Shown here piece by piece: positions 10,411-21,092 of a stretch of DNA of 64,000 nucleotides. Each line of letters opens with the position of its first letter. Positions within the stretch are counted from its first letter, which is position 1. The stretch is taken from assembly GCA_963971405.1 (NCBI GenBank), contig OZ020488.1, forward strand, positions 24,571,089-24,635,088. Direction: 5' to 3'. The DNA is from Psococerastis gibbosa (taxonomy: Eukaryota; Arthropoda; Insecta; Psocodea; Psocidae). The notes beneath the pieces were generated by a model. The model had not been told where the DNA came from, did no database searches, and worked only from the letters and a program-made list of their open reading frames with translations. The position numbers were made by a program, and so were the translations under genes.

Positions 10411-12188
10411 GGTAGGCTACATTAACTGGAATCTGGCTTATATCTTCAGTCTTCAGATGCGGATGACTGATAAGTTCATGTTCATCAATTGAACAGAATA
10501 ATATATACAGTACCTATATAGTTTTACATTGAATATTAACCAACATAATACTAAGCTCCTTAAGGCTTTTAAAGGGTTGGGCCTTAAAATTCATTAGGTA
10601 CTGTCCATGATCTTATCTCCAACGTTGAATGAGGCTATTGTTTAAACATGATGGTCATATTGGAGGAGTTGGAAACTAAATACCAAATGTGTTCTTTGGA
10701 CCACACGATAGAATTTTAACAAGGTGACATTGTTACGATAATAAAGAGTCGCCTTTCCCTTACAGTCAACGGAAGCTCGACTTTTTTTTGGTGGAACAAT
10801 TTTTATGCATATCATATCATATAACCAAGGCGAAACTGTACACATATTATCAACATTATAAGAAAGGTTTGCACTGTGTTTACATATGGGTAGCGTTTTC
10901 ACTTTTCGTTCTGAAAGATAAAAATGAAGTAAAACATTTTACTGCGTGCTTGAAGCTAAAATTATTAAAATATAAATTGTATACTTATGTACAACCATCT
11001 ACGGGCCGGTTTCTGTTATTTTCAAGGTTTTTAAAGCGGACGTCGGTCCTGCTGGCTATAGGCGACAGATGATATGAAGAGCAGCGCCATTCATTGGCTT
11101 GAGTAATTAAGGCTTGTTGTGTGACAGGGGTCATGGGATCCGGACTGCTATACTTAACAATTTTACTGCCTCTTTTAACCTACCTCTCTCAACACTTTGT
11201 GGAGACTTATTTAATAACTCTCCGTTCGCCTAGACTATATACAATACGTAACGATTAGGGTATGGGCTATCAATTTAATGATCCCTAATTCAAAATGTAC
11301 TTTAGTGATATATTGTGTATATTATAAATAATAGCACAACTCCGGATTTAACGCATCTAGGCGCCACCACAAGCATTAAAAGTAGCATTACAAAGAAATA
11401 GCCTAACAGCGGACTGGCAATTTTGCAGTTTTCACAGATGCATAGTACGCACGCAGTATAATATGTTGTACTACTCTACTATTCTACACTATACCATTCA
11501 GTGGCGCAGTAGTTCCCTATCGGGCGGAGGGCTGCATCCAAGAACCGAAGTAAGGAGCTACAGGAGGTTAGCAACACTTATGGTATTGTTGTTTAAAAAA
11601 TTAAATTTAGGGTGTACATATTAAATGTACATGTAGCCCAAGCTTGAAGTGATTAAAAACCATTTGTTTTACTTCTATTTTTAAAAAAAATTCTCACGGA
11701 GAAGCAGTGGAGCACCCCTGCTTTTTATCATCCGTGAAATCTGAAATCTAATGCACAACGTTTTATAACCTTAATTTAAATAAAAAATCCACAAACTCGT
11801 TAAGAGGATATGCTACGTAGAAAATAGGCAACAATTACACATTTAAATGGTTTTATTTCATTAACTCAGCAAGTTATTAAAAATTTGGCTCACTTAAGTT
11901 GTAGAAGACTACTTCGTGCATCATGTAATCGGTTTTTTTTTTACTTTTCGGTTTTGTAGTTTTTCCAAAAATTCTATTTTACGCGAAATTTTAGTCCCCA
12001 ATGGTTTCTATGAAAGAACTAAGGTACCGTTATCAAAAATTTAATATTTCCTATTATATGATCCATGCAGTTGTCTTCTATACAACGTAAATGAGCCAAA
12101 TCGTCAATAACTTGCTTTGTTAATTAATTAAAATTAAGAAGTGAATGAAAACAACAATTGTTGGGGTCCTCTTAAGCATAATTTATAG
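10411..12188. other. No gene or boundary-defined repeat seen
   Basis: AT-rich sequence. CAGTGGCGCAGTAG at 11503-11516 looks like the start of a hAT- or Tc1-type MITE, but no matching end was found. The longest open frames (10642-10902 minus, 10788-11072 plus) overlap on opposite strands, lack motifs and are likely chance. Confidence 0.5.
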
Positions 12189-12196
12189 GTGCTTAC

Positions 12197-12361
12197 CAGG
12201 TGCGGATCCAGCCCATTTTTTTTTTGGGGGGGGGGGGGAGTTGTGGGTCAAAATAGGAAAAACATATGTAGGATAGATTAAATCAGATCTATTTACAATA
12301 GATTTACCAAATTGGGGGGGGGGCAGCTACCCCCCCTAACCCTCCCCTGTATCCGTCCTTG
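12197..12361. mobile_element. hAT-like G-rich MITE, 165 bp
   Basis: The left end CAGGTGCGGATCCAG and the right end CTGTATCCGTCCTTG form an imperfect terminal inverted repeat. The flanks GTGCTTAC (12189-12196) and GTACTTAC (12362-12369) agree at 7 of 8 positions, as expected for an aged 8-bp hAT duplication. Long G runs follow the left end and precede the right end. Non-coding. Confidence 0.75.
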
Positions 12362-12369
12362 GTACTTAC

Positions 12370-13510
12370 ACTTACACAGTAATTATGGAAAATGTGGAAA
12401 GCCCAAAATATGTGAGGGACGGGGCTGTTGCACCAAATGTGAGGTTCACGGATTTCGCATACAGTATATCGTATTAAAGCTTCGTGCAAGGTAGGTACAA
12501 GTATGTAAGCTAGTAAGCTACTATGGAGTCCTTATGGACCTCACGTATTTCAATTATATCTCACTTCAAGGAGGCACAAGGAAATACCTATCAAGAAAAA
12601 GACCTGGCCCATAACATCGTAGACGACAGCTATTTAGACTTCGGCTGTAAAACTCAAGATGTCCCGTCTTTTCCAATAACCCATTAAAGGGGTACGTCGT
12701 GCTCGAGTTATATAGTGATCATTAAATTTTATGTATAGGGCCTACTTATCTGTTATGCAGAAGTGGAAATATCTTCCCAACACTAAACTAGCATTGTACT
12801 GTTCCTCTCAATTCTGTTTCTGAGGATAGTGGGCAATACGGTAGTCATCATCTATTTAAATGTCATCGCGCGCTAAAATCTGAAGATTCTATCGTGTGGT
12901 CTCAAATACACGCTTTTTTATACCGGTAGTTTCAGTATAGGCTATCTAAATCCACTTTTAAAGAAAACTTGAGGGAATTAATACTGGATCTATGCACCTA
13001 CGCAGGTGGGCTACATTAAATAGTAGCCTTTTGGCAGCGATATATATTTTCCAAAGTTAGCCTAATAGAAGATTTGAAAATAAGAAGTTTCAATGCGTCG
13101 GTATAACCAAAATCGGAAAAATTGTTCCATAAAAAATTCTCCCGAAAGAATGGTTGGTTACAATCGCTGTGAATTTGCAATACCTCTCCATTCCGCTGAT
13201 TTCGGGGTGTGCATGTCACATGCAGCATGTGAGTAGGTAATTCAGAGCTATTATAGTGGGAACCGTAATTACTTGCACAATTAGGATGATCTATAGTACC
13301 GGTAACTATATTTCCGATTTAAATAAAAATAAGGCAGAATTGTAGAAATTTCAACAACAACAAAAATCTCCCCGCTATTGTCCATAATTATAGAATATAT
13401 TGTTGTGGTTCACGTATGTACCGGTGTATACATGTATATCGTACTATCGAGCGCAACAATTGTACTGTACACATTTCTGATACGATAGCCTAATAATTTT
13501 GAAACAATTG
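12370..13510. other. No gene seen
   Basis: Unremarkable AT-rich DNA with no open frame above about 70 codons and no repeat boundary that I could define. Confidence 0.5.
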
Positions 13511-13511
13511 A

Positions 13512-13725
13512 TACTCATTGTTAAAAATTATTACTTACTACAGTTTTACGCTATAAAATAAAATACACAACCGGTTTCGGCTCATGCAGTCATGCGTTAT
13601 GTTTTAGCTTGCATATCGTATTGTTTTTTTCTGTTTTCAGTTGCACTTGACGATGGCGTGAGCCGAAGCCAGTTGTGTATTTTATTTTATTACGTAAATT
13701 AAGTAATAATTTTTAACAATGAGTG
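13512..13725. mobile_element. Foldback element with about 70-bp arms
   Basis: The left arm (13512-13584) and right arm (13658-13725) are inverted repeats sharing CTCATTGTTAAAAATTATTA, then ATAAAATAAAATACACAAC, then TTCGGCTCA. The AACAATTGATA phrase occurs just outside the left arm (13503-13513) and again at 13767-13777, which may be a remnant of target duplication or chance. Non-coding; superfamily unknown. Confidence 0.7.
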
Positions 13726-13735
13726 ACAGCAAGTT

Positions 13736-14094
13736 TTACAAAGTTACTAAGGAGATTATTATGTTTAAACAATTGATATATTAATGGAAACAATGAAGCC
13801 TCCTGTGAAAGTTACCTTGGGCTGGAACCCCGGGAAAATATAGTAGGAAAACGAAAAAGCACGTTCGCAGCATTGTAAGGCTGAATAATTATTGTCACCA
13901 TGGCACGGAGCTACGAACACGTTGGGGACCCGTTGGCGCACTCGCTGGAACACCCTCCTCAAACCACGGTCCAAGCAATACTGAAGGACGAAGGTGAAGA
14001 ACAGAACGCAACTCTGAAGTTTGATTGTCTGCAAAACTGATAATGAATATGATTCTGATATTAAGGGCGACTCCTACCATCTAAATGCTGACAC
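13736..14094. other. No supported gene; GC-richer patch
   Basis: The part from 13890 to 14010 has more G+C than its surroundings. Two overlapping minus-strand frames (89 codons at 13765-14034, 61 codons at 13895-14080) cover it. The first starts with a hydrophobic stretch that resembles a signal peptide, but neither frame has a recognised domain. Confidence 0.35.
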
Positions 14095-14384
14095 CCTGAC
14101 AGTTCTCGTAGCCGGCATCATTGGGGTCCTCCTTGGGATAGGCGGAGGTTGACCCCTCCCCCCCATGATTATGAAAAAATTCCTAATATATTCTGAGAAT
14201 GATAGACCGATACCAGGATTTTTTTCGGGGGGGGGGGGGGGTGGAAATTTCATTGGGTGTTACATAGTGGTTTTTATTTTTCCTCTCAAAACCCGATTCT
14301 ATCTAGTATCAAGCCATTTCATTTCGGGGGGGGGGGGGGGGGGGGTTGAACCCCCTTGAACACACACCTGGCTACGGCCTTGTA
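14095..14384. mobile_element. Decayed G-rich hAT-like element
   Basis: The right end, CTGGCTACGGCCTTG at 14370-14384, is a good match to the inverse of the CAAGGCCGTGCCCA-type ends at 36895. The left end is unclear; CTCGTAGCCGG near 14105 may be its partner. The interior carries G runs at about 14227-14241 and 14326-14345 (20 bases). Left boundary and target duplication are uncertain. Confidence 0.5.
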
Positions 14385-14873
14385 GCCTACCATATAATCT
14401 GGCTAGCCTATATAAAAGATATTTAAATTTATGAGTAAAATAGGCCTGAAATTCTATTTAGCTGAAAAATACAGTTAGTTAGGCTACTACCTCCCTTGAA
14501 CTTTAAAATTATTGAAATTTTGGGGATACACAATGGAGTAGGCTACTTGACAGTTGTAACAATAAAATATATATTATGCTAGAAATCAATGTCGGTAATT
14601 TTCCGATGCGCATAATATGGTAAAGGAAATTATTTATCAATATTTTCCCACCCAACTCTAAGAAGGGCAATTGCTACTGCAACCATATATATAGGGCCTA
14701 AACATGTTTTGGAATAGAAGTGCAGAGCTGACAAACTTGCAGGAAAAATAAGTACCTGCTTAGCAGGAGTGGTAGTGATACTGCTGATACTCACGCGAAG
14801 AGCTACGATCCCAACTATCTTTCGTAAGTTTTTTTAAGATGCAGTTTGAAAAAAGAAATCGAGTCTTTATCAC

Positions 14874-15320
14874 CATTAGGCTAAGGCTAAGGCTACCATT
14901 CGTCCCGTTTTTAAACTTATTGTCCCGTGCCTTGGCTAATTGTTGTCGGGACGCGATAATATCCCGTTTTTTCATTCATCGTGCAAATCGATTAGTTTTG
15001 AAAAAAGGAGGTATTTTGCAAGAAAAATAAAACAATAATCGTAAAGGCAAGGGCGTACCCAAGGGGAGGGGCTCAGCTGGTTCATGGAAGATGGGCAGGC
15101 CTGATGGGGGCAAACTTACAAAATAGTCTAAAATGTAGTCTACCCTAACACTAAAAAAGTGTAAAAAAAATCTGCTTCTTTTAGTGATCTATAGCCTACT
15201 TTACATGGGAATGAACACCACGAAAACTAATTTCAACCCCCGCCTCTTGGAAAAATTTTAGGTGCGGCCTTGCCCAAAGGTGTCCCGTTTTCTTGCAAAA
15301 TAAAAATGGTATCCTTACCT
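14874..15320. mobile_element. GTCCCG-containing inverted-repeat element
   Basis: The left part has TAAGGCTAAGGCTACCATT followed by three GTCCCGT or TCCCGTTTT units. The right part, in reverse complement, has TAAGGTAAGGATACCATT followed by ACGGGACACC. This looks like an imperfect terminal inverted repeat of about 20 bp. A hAT-like MITE (15048-15272) sits inside. The GTCCCG units link it to the repeat at 43790. Family unknown. Confidence 0.45.
15048..15272. mobile_element. hAT-like MITE nested in the GTCCCG element
   Basis: The left end CAAGGGCGTACCC and the right end GGTGCGGCCTTG form an imperfect inverted repeat of the same type as at 36895. The flanks CGTAAAGG and CCCAAAGG agree at 6 of 8 positions, so a target duplication is plausible but weak. 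The interior is G-rich at its left end and C-rich at its right. Confidence 0.55.
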
Positions 15321-15774
15321 TAGGCCTATATCTTGAAAATATATAGACTGTTTGGGATTCGTTGAAATAGGCCTACGAGTAGCCTACTGTACCACAGTAT
15401 AAATGGAACTTGAACTTGGTTATTTGGTTTTCTATACCACAACAAAATTAGGGATTAACTAGTCTTCGAGCTCTATCTGTATCTGACTATATCTACATTA
15501 GGACGGGTAAATTCGTAAATTGACATCTTTTGACTGAATCATCACGGAACTTCGTTCTATACGAGAGCCAACAACTTCAGCAATGGCGCAATGAAAATCA
15601 ATGGGAAAATCATTTTTTTTCGTAGGTACAGTATATACCGTACGGTAAGTACCTGCTATACCTAGTCGGTTACGAAGTTCAGTCCCAGAAAAAGTGCAAG
15701 AAATATTATTCGAAATGGTAAACTGTAAATGAATTTTTCAAGATTTGTTAAGCCGCCGTCAAAAAGCCACTCCT

Positions 15775-16170
15775 ACCTAGCCGTTAAACAATGAACTATG
15801 TCAATTCCTATTACCAACGCTAGGTGTCACGAGAAGCGTGTTTTAAAACCAAAAATGAACGTCTTTGCCATCTGGCAGCTGACAATTTAATAAGATTCGT
15901 TTACTTCATCAACGCTAGGTGTCACGAAAAGTGTGTTTTAAAAGCAAAAGTGAATGCTTCTGTCACCTAGCGGTTAAACAATAAACTATATCAATTCGGT
16001 TTACCAACGCAGATAACAGAGGTATTCTTTTCTGTTTTTAAAACACTCTTTTCGTGACACCTAGCGTTGGTAAAAGGAATTGATAAGTTCATTATTTAAT
16101 GGCTAGGTGGCAGAAGCATTCACTTTTGCTTTTAAAACACACTTCTCGTGACACCTAGCGATGGTACTTT
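15775..16170. repeat. Compound direct and inverted repeat
   Basis: A unit of about 95-110 bp, containing ACCAACGCTAGGTGTCACGA, then GTGTGTTTTAAAAGCAAAAG, then CACCTAGCGGTTAAACAAT, occurs about twice in direct orientation (from 15775 and from 15905) and about one and a half times in inverted orientation (16020-16165). The inverted copies pair with the direct copies over roughly 100 bp. It may be a foldback element with tandemly repeated arms; no target duplication was identified. Confidence 0.75.
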
Positions 16171-18368
16171 AAACCAATCTTATTCAGATATCAGACTATT
16201 GTCATGTTATCTCGCGGGTGTTATATGAACCATTCGTTGCAAATTAATAGACTGCTGGGTGCTGCCATCAGTGGGAAAATGTGTAACTATTATAGTCAAG
16301 TGTTAATTAAAATTTCATAATAGTTTATTTTTATTATTCAATAAAGTTTATAATAATTAATAATATTTAAATTATTACACAAAAGTGAGCAGAATTTTTT
16401 TGAGTTCACACATTTAAATATTTCTGATACGTTTTTAATGTTGGAAAGTTGGCATCATTGCATGAAAATTTCTCCGTCTGGCGAATGGCGTCTTGTCTTT
16501 AAAAGTTTTATGTCTACAAAAAGTAAACAGTGCGAACTTTTTATGAAAAATACAATAATGTTTCGCTATATAGTGTGTGATTGTGAATGCTTCCTGTAGA
16601 ATTCTGACTTCACGCAAGGGATACAGTAGGCGCACCTTGGATTCATAAATAAGGTAGGCAACAGAAAACACTTTAACGTCGTAGCGCTCAAACTGAAGCC
16701 TTCTATTTGTACTTGTACAGATCAATGAATGGTTTATTCCTTTATATTGTTGTAAAAGTAATAATATGATCACTTTCTCTATTAATTGATTGAAATCGTG
16801 ACAGGAGGCATGAATATATCAACTCACGCCTGGCGAAGAACTTACCTGTGACCTGAACAAGCTTCTATAAATTTTTGACATTTTTTAGAGTTATTGATTT
16901 GATGCCTGGACCTTACTGTCCTTACTGGAATAACAGGTACTCCCCAACAAGTCTGGGTTTATTAACCACTTTATTGTTATTTCTATGTTTTCTTTCTGAG
17001 TAGAGTTTTGGGATGGCAGAAAGTTTTAAAGGCCTTGTCCCCCAAAATGTGACTTAAGAAATGGCTGTCTGTCTATATCTTTGTCCATCGAGTTTTGGAG
17101 TTGCGAGGAAACACAAATATACAATACGGTTGGAGTGTTGGCACGTTTTCTTTGAAAACAAAAATACAAAATACAACTCTAATATCTATGGAGAGACTAC
17201 AGTAGGTAGACTATGAATTGTCCCATAAATCAATCGGGAGCTTTAGGATAAATAAAGTTGAAGCCTACAACTGGTTCTACTGGCTGCGGCGGTTAGACCC
17301 AGTTAAAAATGTCTGCGTTTAAACTTCAACTTGAGGCAGCCGAAATTTTACTCTAGCATAAAGAACTACTATTATTATATTATTACGGTACCTACGCTAA
17401 TTGATAAATATGTATGGGTTCACACCGACCGGTTCTTTAAATTTGTAAGACAGTAATTAGTGGTGATGCCAATTACCTGCAAGCCTATATCAACACAAGT
17501 GCTTTGACTGTGACTTTCAAAGCATTATCACTAAAACATCGATGTATATAGAATTGGAGAGAGCCCCTATTTTAAGGTGGGACATTGCCGGTTAAGATAT
17601 AAACATTTAGCCTGTTGCTTAGAACCCATTTTCTCCATCAAATATACCATGCGTACACAGTTATGAGATTCAAGAAGCGGTTTGAATTATTATAAACCAA
17701 ACAAAAAGCTGTTTTCACGTTTTAATTAAACCAAATCTTATCGAATGGCAAAGCTAAGGAAAGTTCTGCACTAACATTGGCTTAGACTGCCTGCAAGAGC
17801 GGTGGGGATGTTATATACAGTTATATTGTTGTTATATGTTATATACCTGTATTTCATTCCAGCTTTTTTTTTTAATACACACTAAGAGTGTTAGTTATTG
17901 GGTAGAATATTCCCAGACTACTGAATTTTAATCTTCCATATTTTGCTTACCAAAATTGCCACAGTTTTATTAATCTTTAATCTGTTTATGATTAAAAATT
18001 TGTGTGGGCGTTTATGGTCCCTGATCAAATTCTTGGGTCCTATATAACATATTTTTTTTATTAATGTCAGCCATTACCAAAATTTAATCGAAATCTGATT
18101 TCGCAAACAGCTGTCGCTTTCTTGGAATATACCATCAACACGTAAAGTATGAGCTCGAATTTCGATAATGCAGGCCTACTACTGATGCAAAGATTTGCTA
18201 TAAATCTTTTGCTCTGAAAATAATCTCATGCGACACCAAGGCGTTCAAATCATCTCCTATAGTCACCCTCTATCACTCCTTTTCGTATTGTCTAGCTAGA
18301 GTTCACAGGATCAAATTTGAATCATGAATGTGTGAGATTTTATAAAACTTAAAAATTCATACTGTACA
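16171..18368. other. No supported gene
   Basis: AT-rich DNA. The longest frame, 112 codons on the minus strand at 16435-16773, has no recognised motif and an unusual mix rich in F, H and K, so I treat it as chance. A fragment of repeat family C lies at 17380-17440. Confidence 0.5.
17380..17440 (+). repeat. 3'-end fragment of repeat family C
   Basis: AATTGATAAATATGTATGGG and ACCGACCGGTTCTT align with the last 60 bases of the complete copies at 46801 and 57878, with several substitutions. Confidence 0.5.
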
Positions 18369-18370
18369 TA

Positions 18371-18798
18371 CAGTGGCGGGGAAAAACTTCATGACACCAA
18401 ATTTTTTTCTTCTAATTTTCATATTCACCCTATCTAATGAGATCTGAATGGCATGGTAGTTGAATAGTTGATTGCCCTTTAAGAGCTGTATAGCTCGATA
18501 CTATTATGGTTCTATGATTGTACATCCAGAAGAAGAATAAGAAGATGAAAGAGCTATTGAAACTATCGCGTCCCTTAGAAAAAATACTACTCTTCAGTTT
18601 GTTGTGTGATATGCCTGTTTTTTTGCATTTTTTATAAATCAGTTTCCATATTGTGGCCAATCGGTGTTAGAAAGAGGGACATATCATGTATGAAAATACT
18701 CAGATTTTCTTCAATGGGATGTGATATTTTTTTATTTTTCTACAACCAATGTCATGAGATATTTTATTTTTACACTTGTACGACTTTTCCCCACCAAT
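18371..18798. mobile_element. Tc1/mariner-like non-autonomous relic
   Basis: The left end CAGTGGCGGGGAAAAACTT and the right end, inverted, ATTGGTGGGGAAAAGTCGT are imperfect inverted repeats of a Tc1-like type, and TA flanks both (18369-18370 and 18799-18800). The subterminal CATGAC motif also occurs in both arms. The 428-bp interior is AT-rich and has no DDE transposase motif. Confidence 0.6.
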
Positions 18799-18800
18799 TA

Positions 18801-19453
18801 TTTCGGTCCATGTTAGCAAACATATCTTCGCCAATTGCTTCATCAATAATAAGAACTTGAGCTCTCTCTGGAGCTTCCAACGATCAGGTGATACGACGAC
18901 GACCGTTTAAGCCCGCCTGAAGAACCTTGCACCAAGGTTAAAATGCAACCTAGACCCACTGCGTCAGTGCGTCGTTTGAGGCCATTATGTTTCTTCCTAT
19001 GCTAACAGCTCTGCAATCATATACTGATACGAAGCGTGTCATCTTCATAATGTCTCGTTAGATAGGCTACTTACTAATTATTATTAAGCAATAGAAAAGA
19101 CCTCATTGTAGTCATCTCGTGTCGATTTTGCCCAAGACCACGACGTGACATAAACAGTCAAGGCACGACTGTCCACATCTATGCCTCTAAAAAAGGTTTT
19201 GCTCGAATAATAAATAAAGGAAGTGGTGACGAACTCAACCTCTTACGCATGGATGTGCTACACATTGCTTTCATTCGGCAAAGTTGCACGGCGACGAATC
19301 TGAAATGACCTGCGCTCAGCTTGTCCTAAGCATTAAATATCAGCAGCCGTAGCACCAACACACAGGATTAAATATCCTATATATATATCTAATATAAATG
19401 TTGATAACCCTAAATTAATATTTATTTCTAAATGATTTTGATAAATTAACACC
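18801..19453. other. No gene or defined repeat seen
   Basis: Moderately GC-richer around 18880-19000 and 19230-19340, without a long frame. Nothing here is recognisable. Confidence 0.45.
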
Positions 19454-20502
19454 AATTAAGAGACCAGTACTATCTTAATATATATATATATCGTATTTCG
19501 ACTGACCGTGTGTTGTCCCGGGCCTCTCAAACGACTGGACCGATTATGATGAATATTGTTGTGTGTGTTCAAGGAGATTCGAGGATGGTTTAAGTTAACA
19601 ATTTGGTCCACTGGAGCAGCGGATCCTTGGGGGGCGGTGGGGGCGCTCCCCCCCCCCCCCCCCTGAGAAAAATAGCTTTATACTAGATAGAATGGACTTT
19701 TGAAGGAAATGAAGAGAAATTATTACTCAAGTAAGGGAAACGCGATATTTTTCAGGTCACCGCCCCCCCCCCCCGCAAACTTTTTCTGAAACCGTCCCTG
19801 CACTGGAGTCTTGGAGAATGTTTTTATAATTAATTTTAGTAGTTGTAGTAGTAGTAGTAGTTGTTGATTTTGGAATGTTTTACATTGGATCCGCCTGACT
19901 GCGCTACCATCGCCATCAACTGACAACCGACAACTGACATCTAGCGACGGGCGGTAGACTTTTAATTTTCGTTTATTATCCCAACAGTTGGTGCTGCGTG
20001 TGTGTTGTGTGCATCCCGTGGTTGGAGACCGTTATCAATATGGCTGCTAGTGTAGCCTGCACAAGAGAAGTACGCAATTTGGCGGGGAAACCATTGATAA
20101 GTGTAGCCTGCACAAGCTAAGTACAGAGTTTTTGACCGGGTCCAGGTATCCGTTCTGCTATGCTGCAATGTGTAAGACTTCGATATTTTTTGCGTTGGTA
20201 CTTATCTCTGATAGTTGGCTTGTGGTTAACGGGTGCCTCGTAAGGCATATTATGGTTCCCGCCGCTCCAGTTAATGTATCTTTATGGTTGTGTGTGATTT
20301 TGGAATGTTTTACATTGGACATTATACATTGCGCTACCAACGCTACGATTTTAATTTTCGTTTATGCCGACACCTAACCTACAAATTGTGTTAAAATTTA
20401 CATGAGCAGTGACCGCGAGGCCGAAGGCCGAGCTGCCGCCCGCGGCAGGAGCAAGTGGCGGAGGCAGCAGCTTGTATAATATATAGTACTGGTCTCTTAA
20501 TT
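19454..20502. mobile_element. 1.05-kb inverted-repeat element
   Basis: AATTAAGAGACCAGTACTAT at the left end recurs inverted at the right end (20483-20502), a 20-bp terminal inverted repeat. Next to the left end is sequence ending in GACTGGACCGATTATGATGA, a phrase resembling part of family C. Next to the right end is a GC-rich palindromic patch (GAGGCCGAAGGCCGAGC). The interior holds direct repeats about 430 bp apart (GATTTTGGAATGTTTTACAT near 19867 and 20297; TTTTAATTTTCGTTTAT near 19957 and 20346) and a 52-bp-spaced GTGTAGCCTGCACAAG pair. A hAT-like MITE is nested at 19617. No transposase or replicase is visible. Confidence 0.65.
19617..19800. mobile_element. hAT-like MITE with perfect 8-bp duplication, nested
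   Basis: CACTGGAG directly flanks both sides (19609-19616 and 19801-19808). The left end CAGCGGATCC and the right end CCGTCCCTG are a weak inverted repeat of the type seen at 12197. Subterminal runs of G and C (19648-19663 and around 19765) are typical of this group in the window. It lies inside the 1.05-kb element at 19454 and is therefore the younger of the two. Confidence 0.82.
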
Positions 20503-20507
20503 AATGG

Positions 20508-20553
20508 GTCACTTTTTTTTTAAATATATTACATTTAAATAAAAAAAGTGAAC
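20508..20553. repeat. Short hairpin
   Basis: TCACTTTTTTTTTAAAT pairs with ATTTAAATAAAAAAAGTGA over about 17 bp. It lies immediately beside the 1.05-kb element. Its role is unknown; it is not a bacterial-type terminator context. Confidence 0.5.
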
Positions 20554-20589
20554 CATCCATGCTTTCCTATCTAACTTTTAGTATAGGCA

Positions 20590-20712
20590 CAGCAATGTAA
20601 AAACCACTTGTTTGGGGTCCTGAGACCACGAAACTCGTAAATCCGTTGAAATCTCCAAACCTAAAGTTTCTACCATCACAAAGCTTTCCTTAGTGCTAAC
20701 TTATAAATTTCA
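20590..20712 (-). repeat. Repeat family C fragment, diverged
   Basis: Minus-orientation match to the family C 5' region: AAAACCACTTGTTTGGGGTC, AAATCCGTTGAAATCTC and CATCACAAAGCTTTCC. It lacks the (CTGT)n tract. Confidence 0.65.
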
Positions 20713-21092
20713 TAAGTACCAAGAAAGTGTAATATGGTTAAATTGTCAATGCAAACTAGTTGCTGTTCATTGTTAGTTGAACGTTACATAATTATGGAAA
20801 ACATAGGAGGATAAAACTTTAAAGAACAATCGACAACTCTCTGTTAATTAGCGTTCTAACCCAACACGAACTCTGGGTTAGCTTAAACTTTTCTGTCCGT
20901 GCTGCTGCAGGTTAAGTTATTGACAAACGGCATACAAAGATACGATAGTAGGCATACGGATGCTACAATAGTCCAGGGAAAATAAATGTTCTGGTTGTTA
21001 CTAATTTGAGTGGCCTGCTGATGTTGGCCCACGTTGTTTTTTATGGAACGGAAGTCTGGATTAGGTAACTTGGAATAGTTAGTCCGAGTTGT

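Noticed and set aside
20401..20470. GC-rich palindromic GAGGCCGAAGGCCGAG patch as a regulatory element
   Set aside because: It sits just inside the inverted end of the 1.05-kb element and is more simply part of that element.
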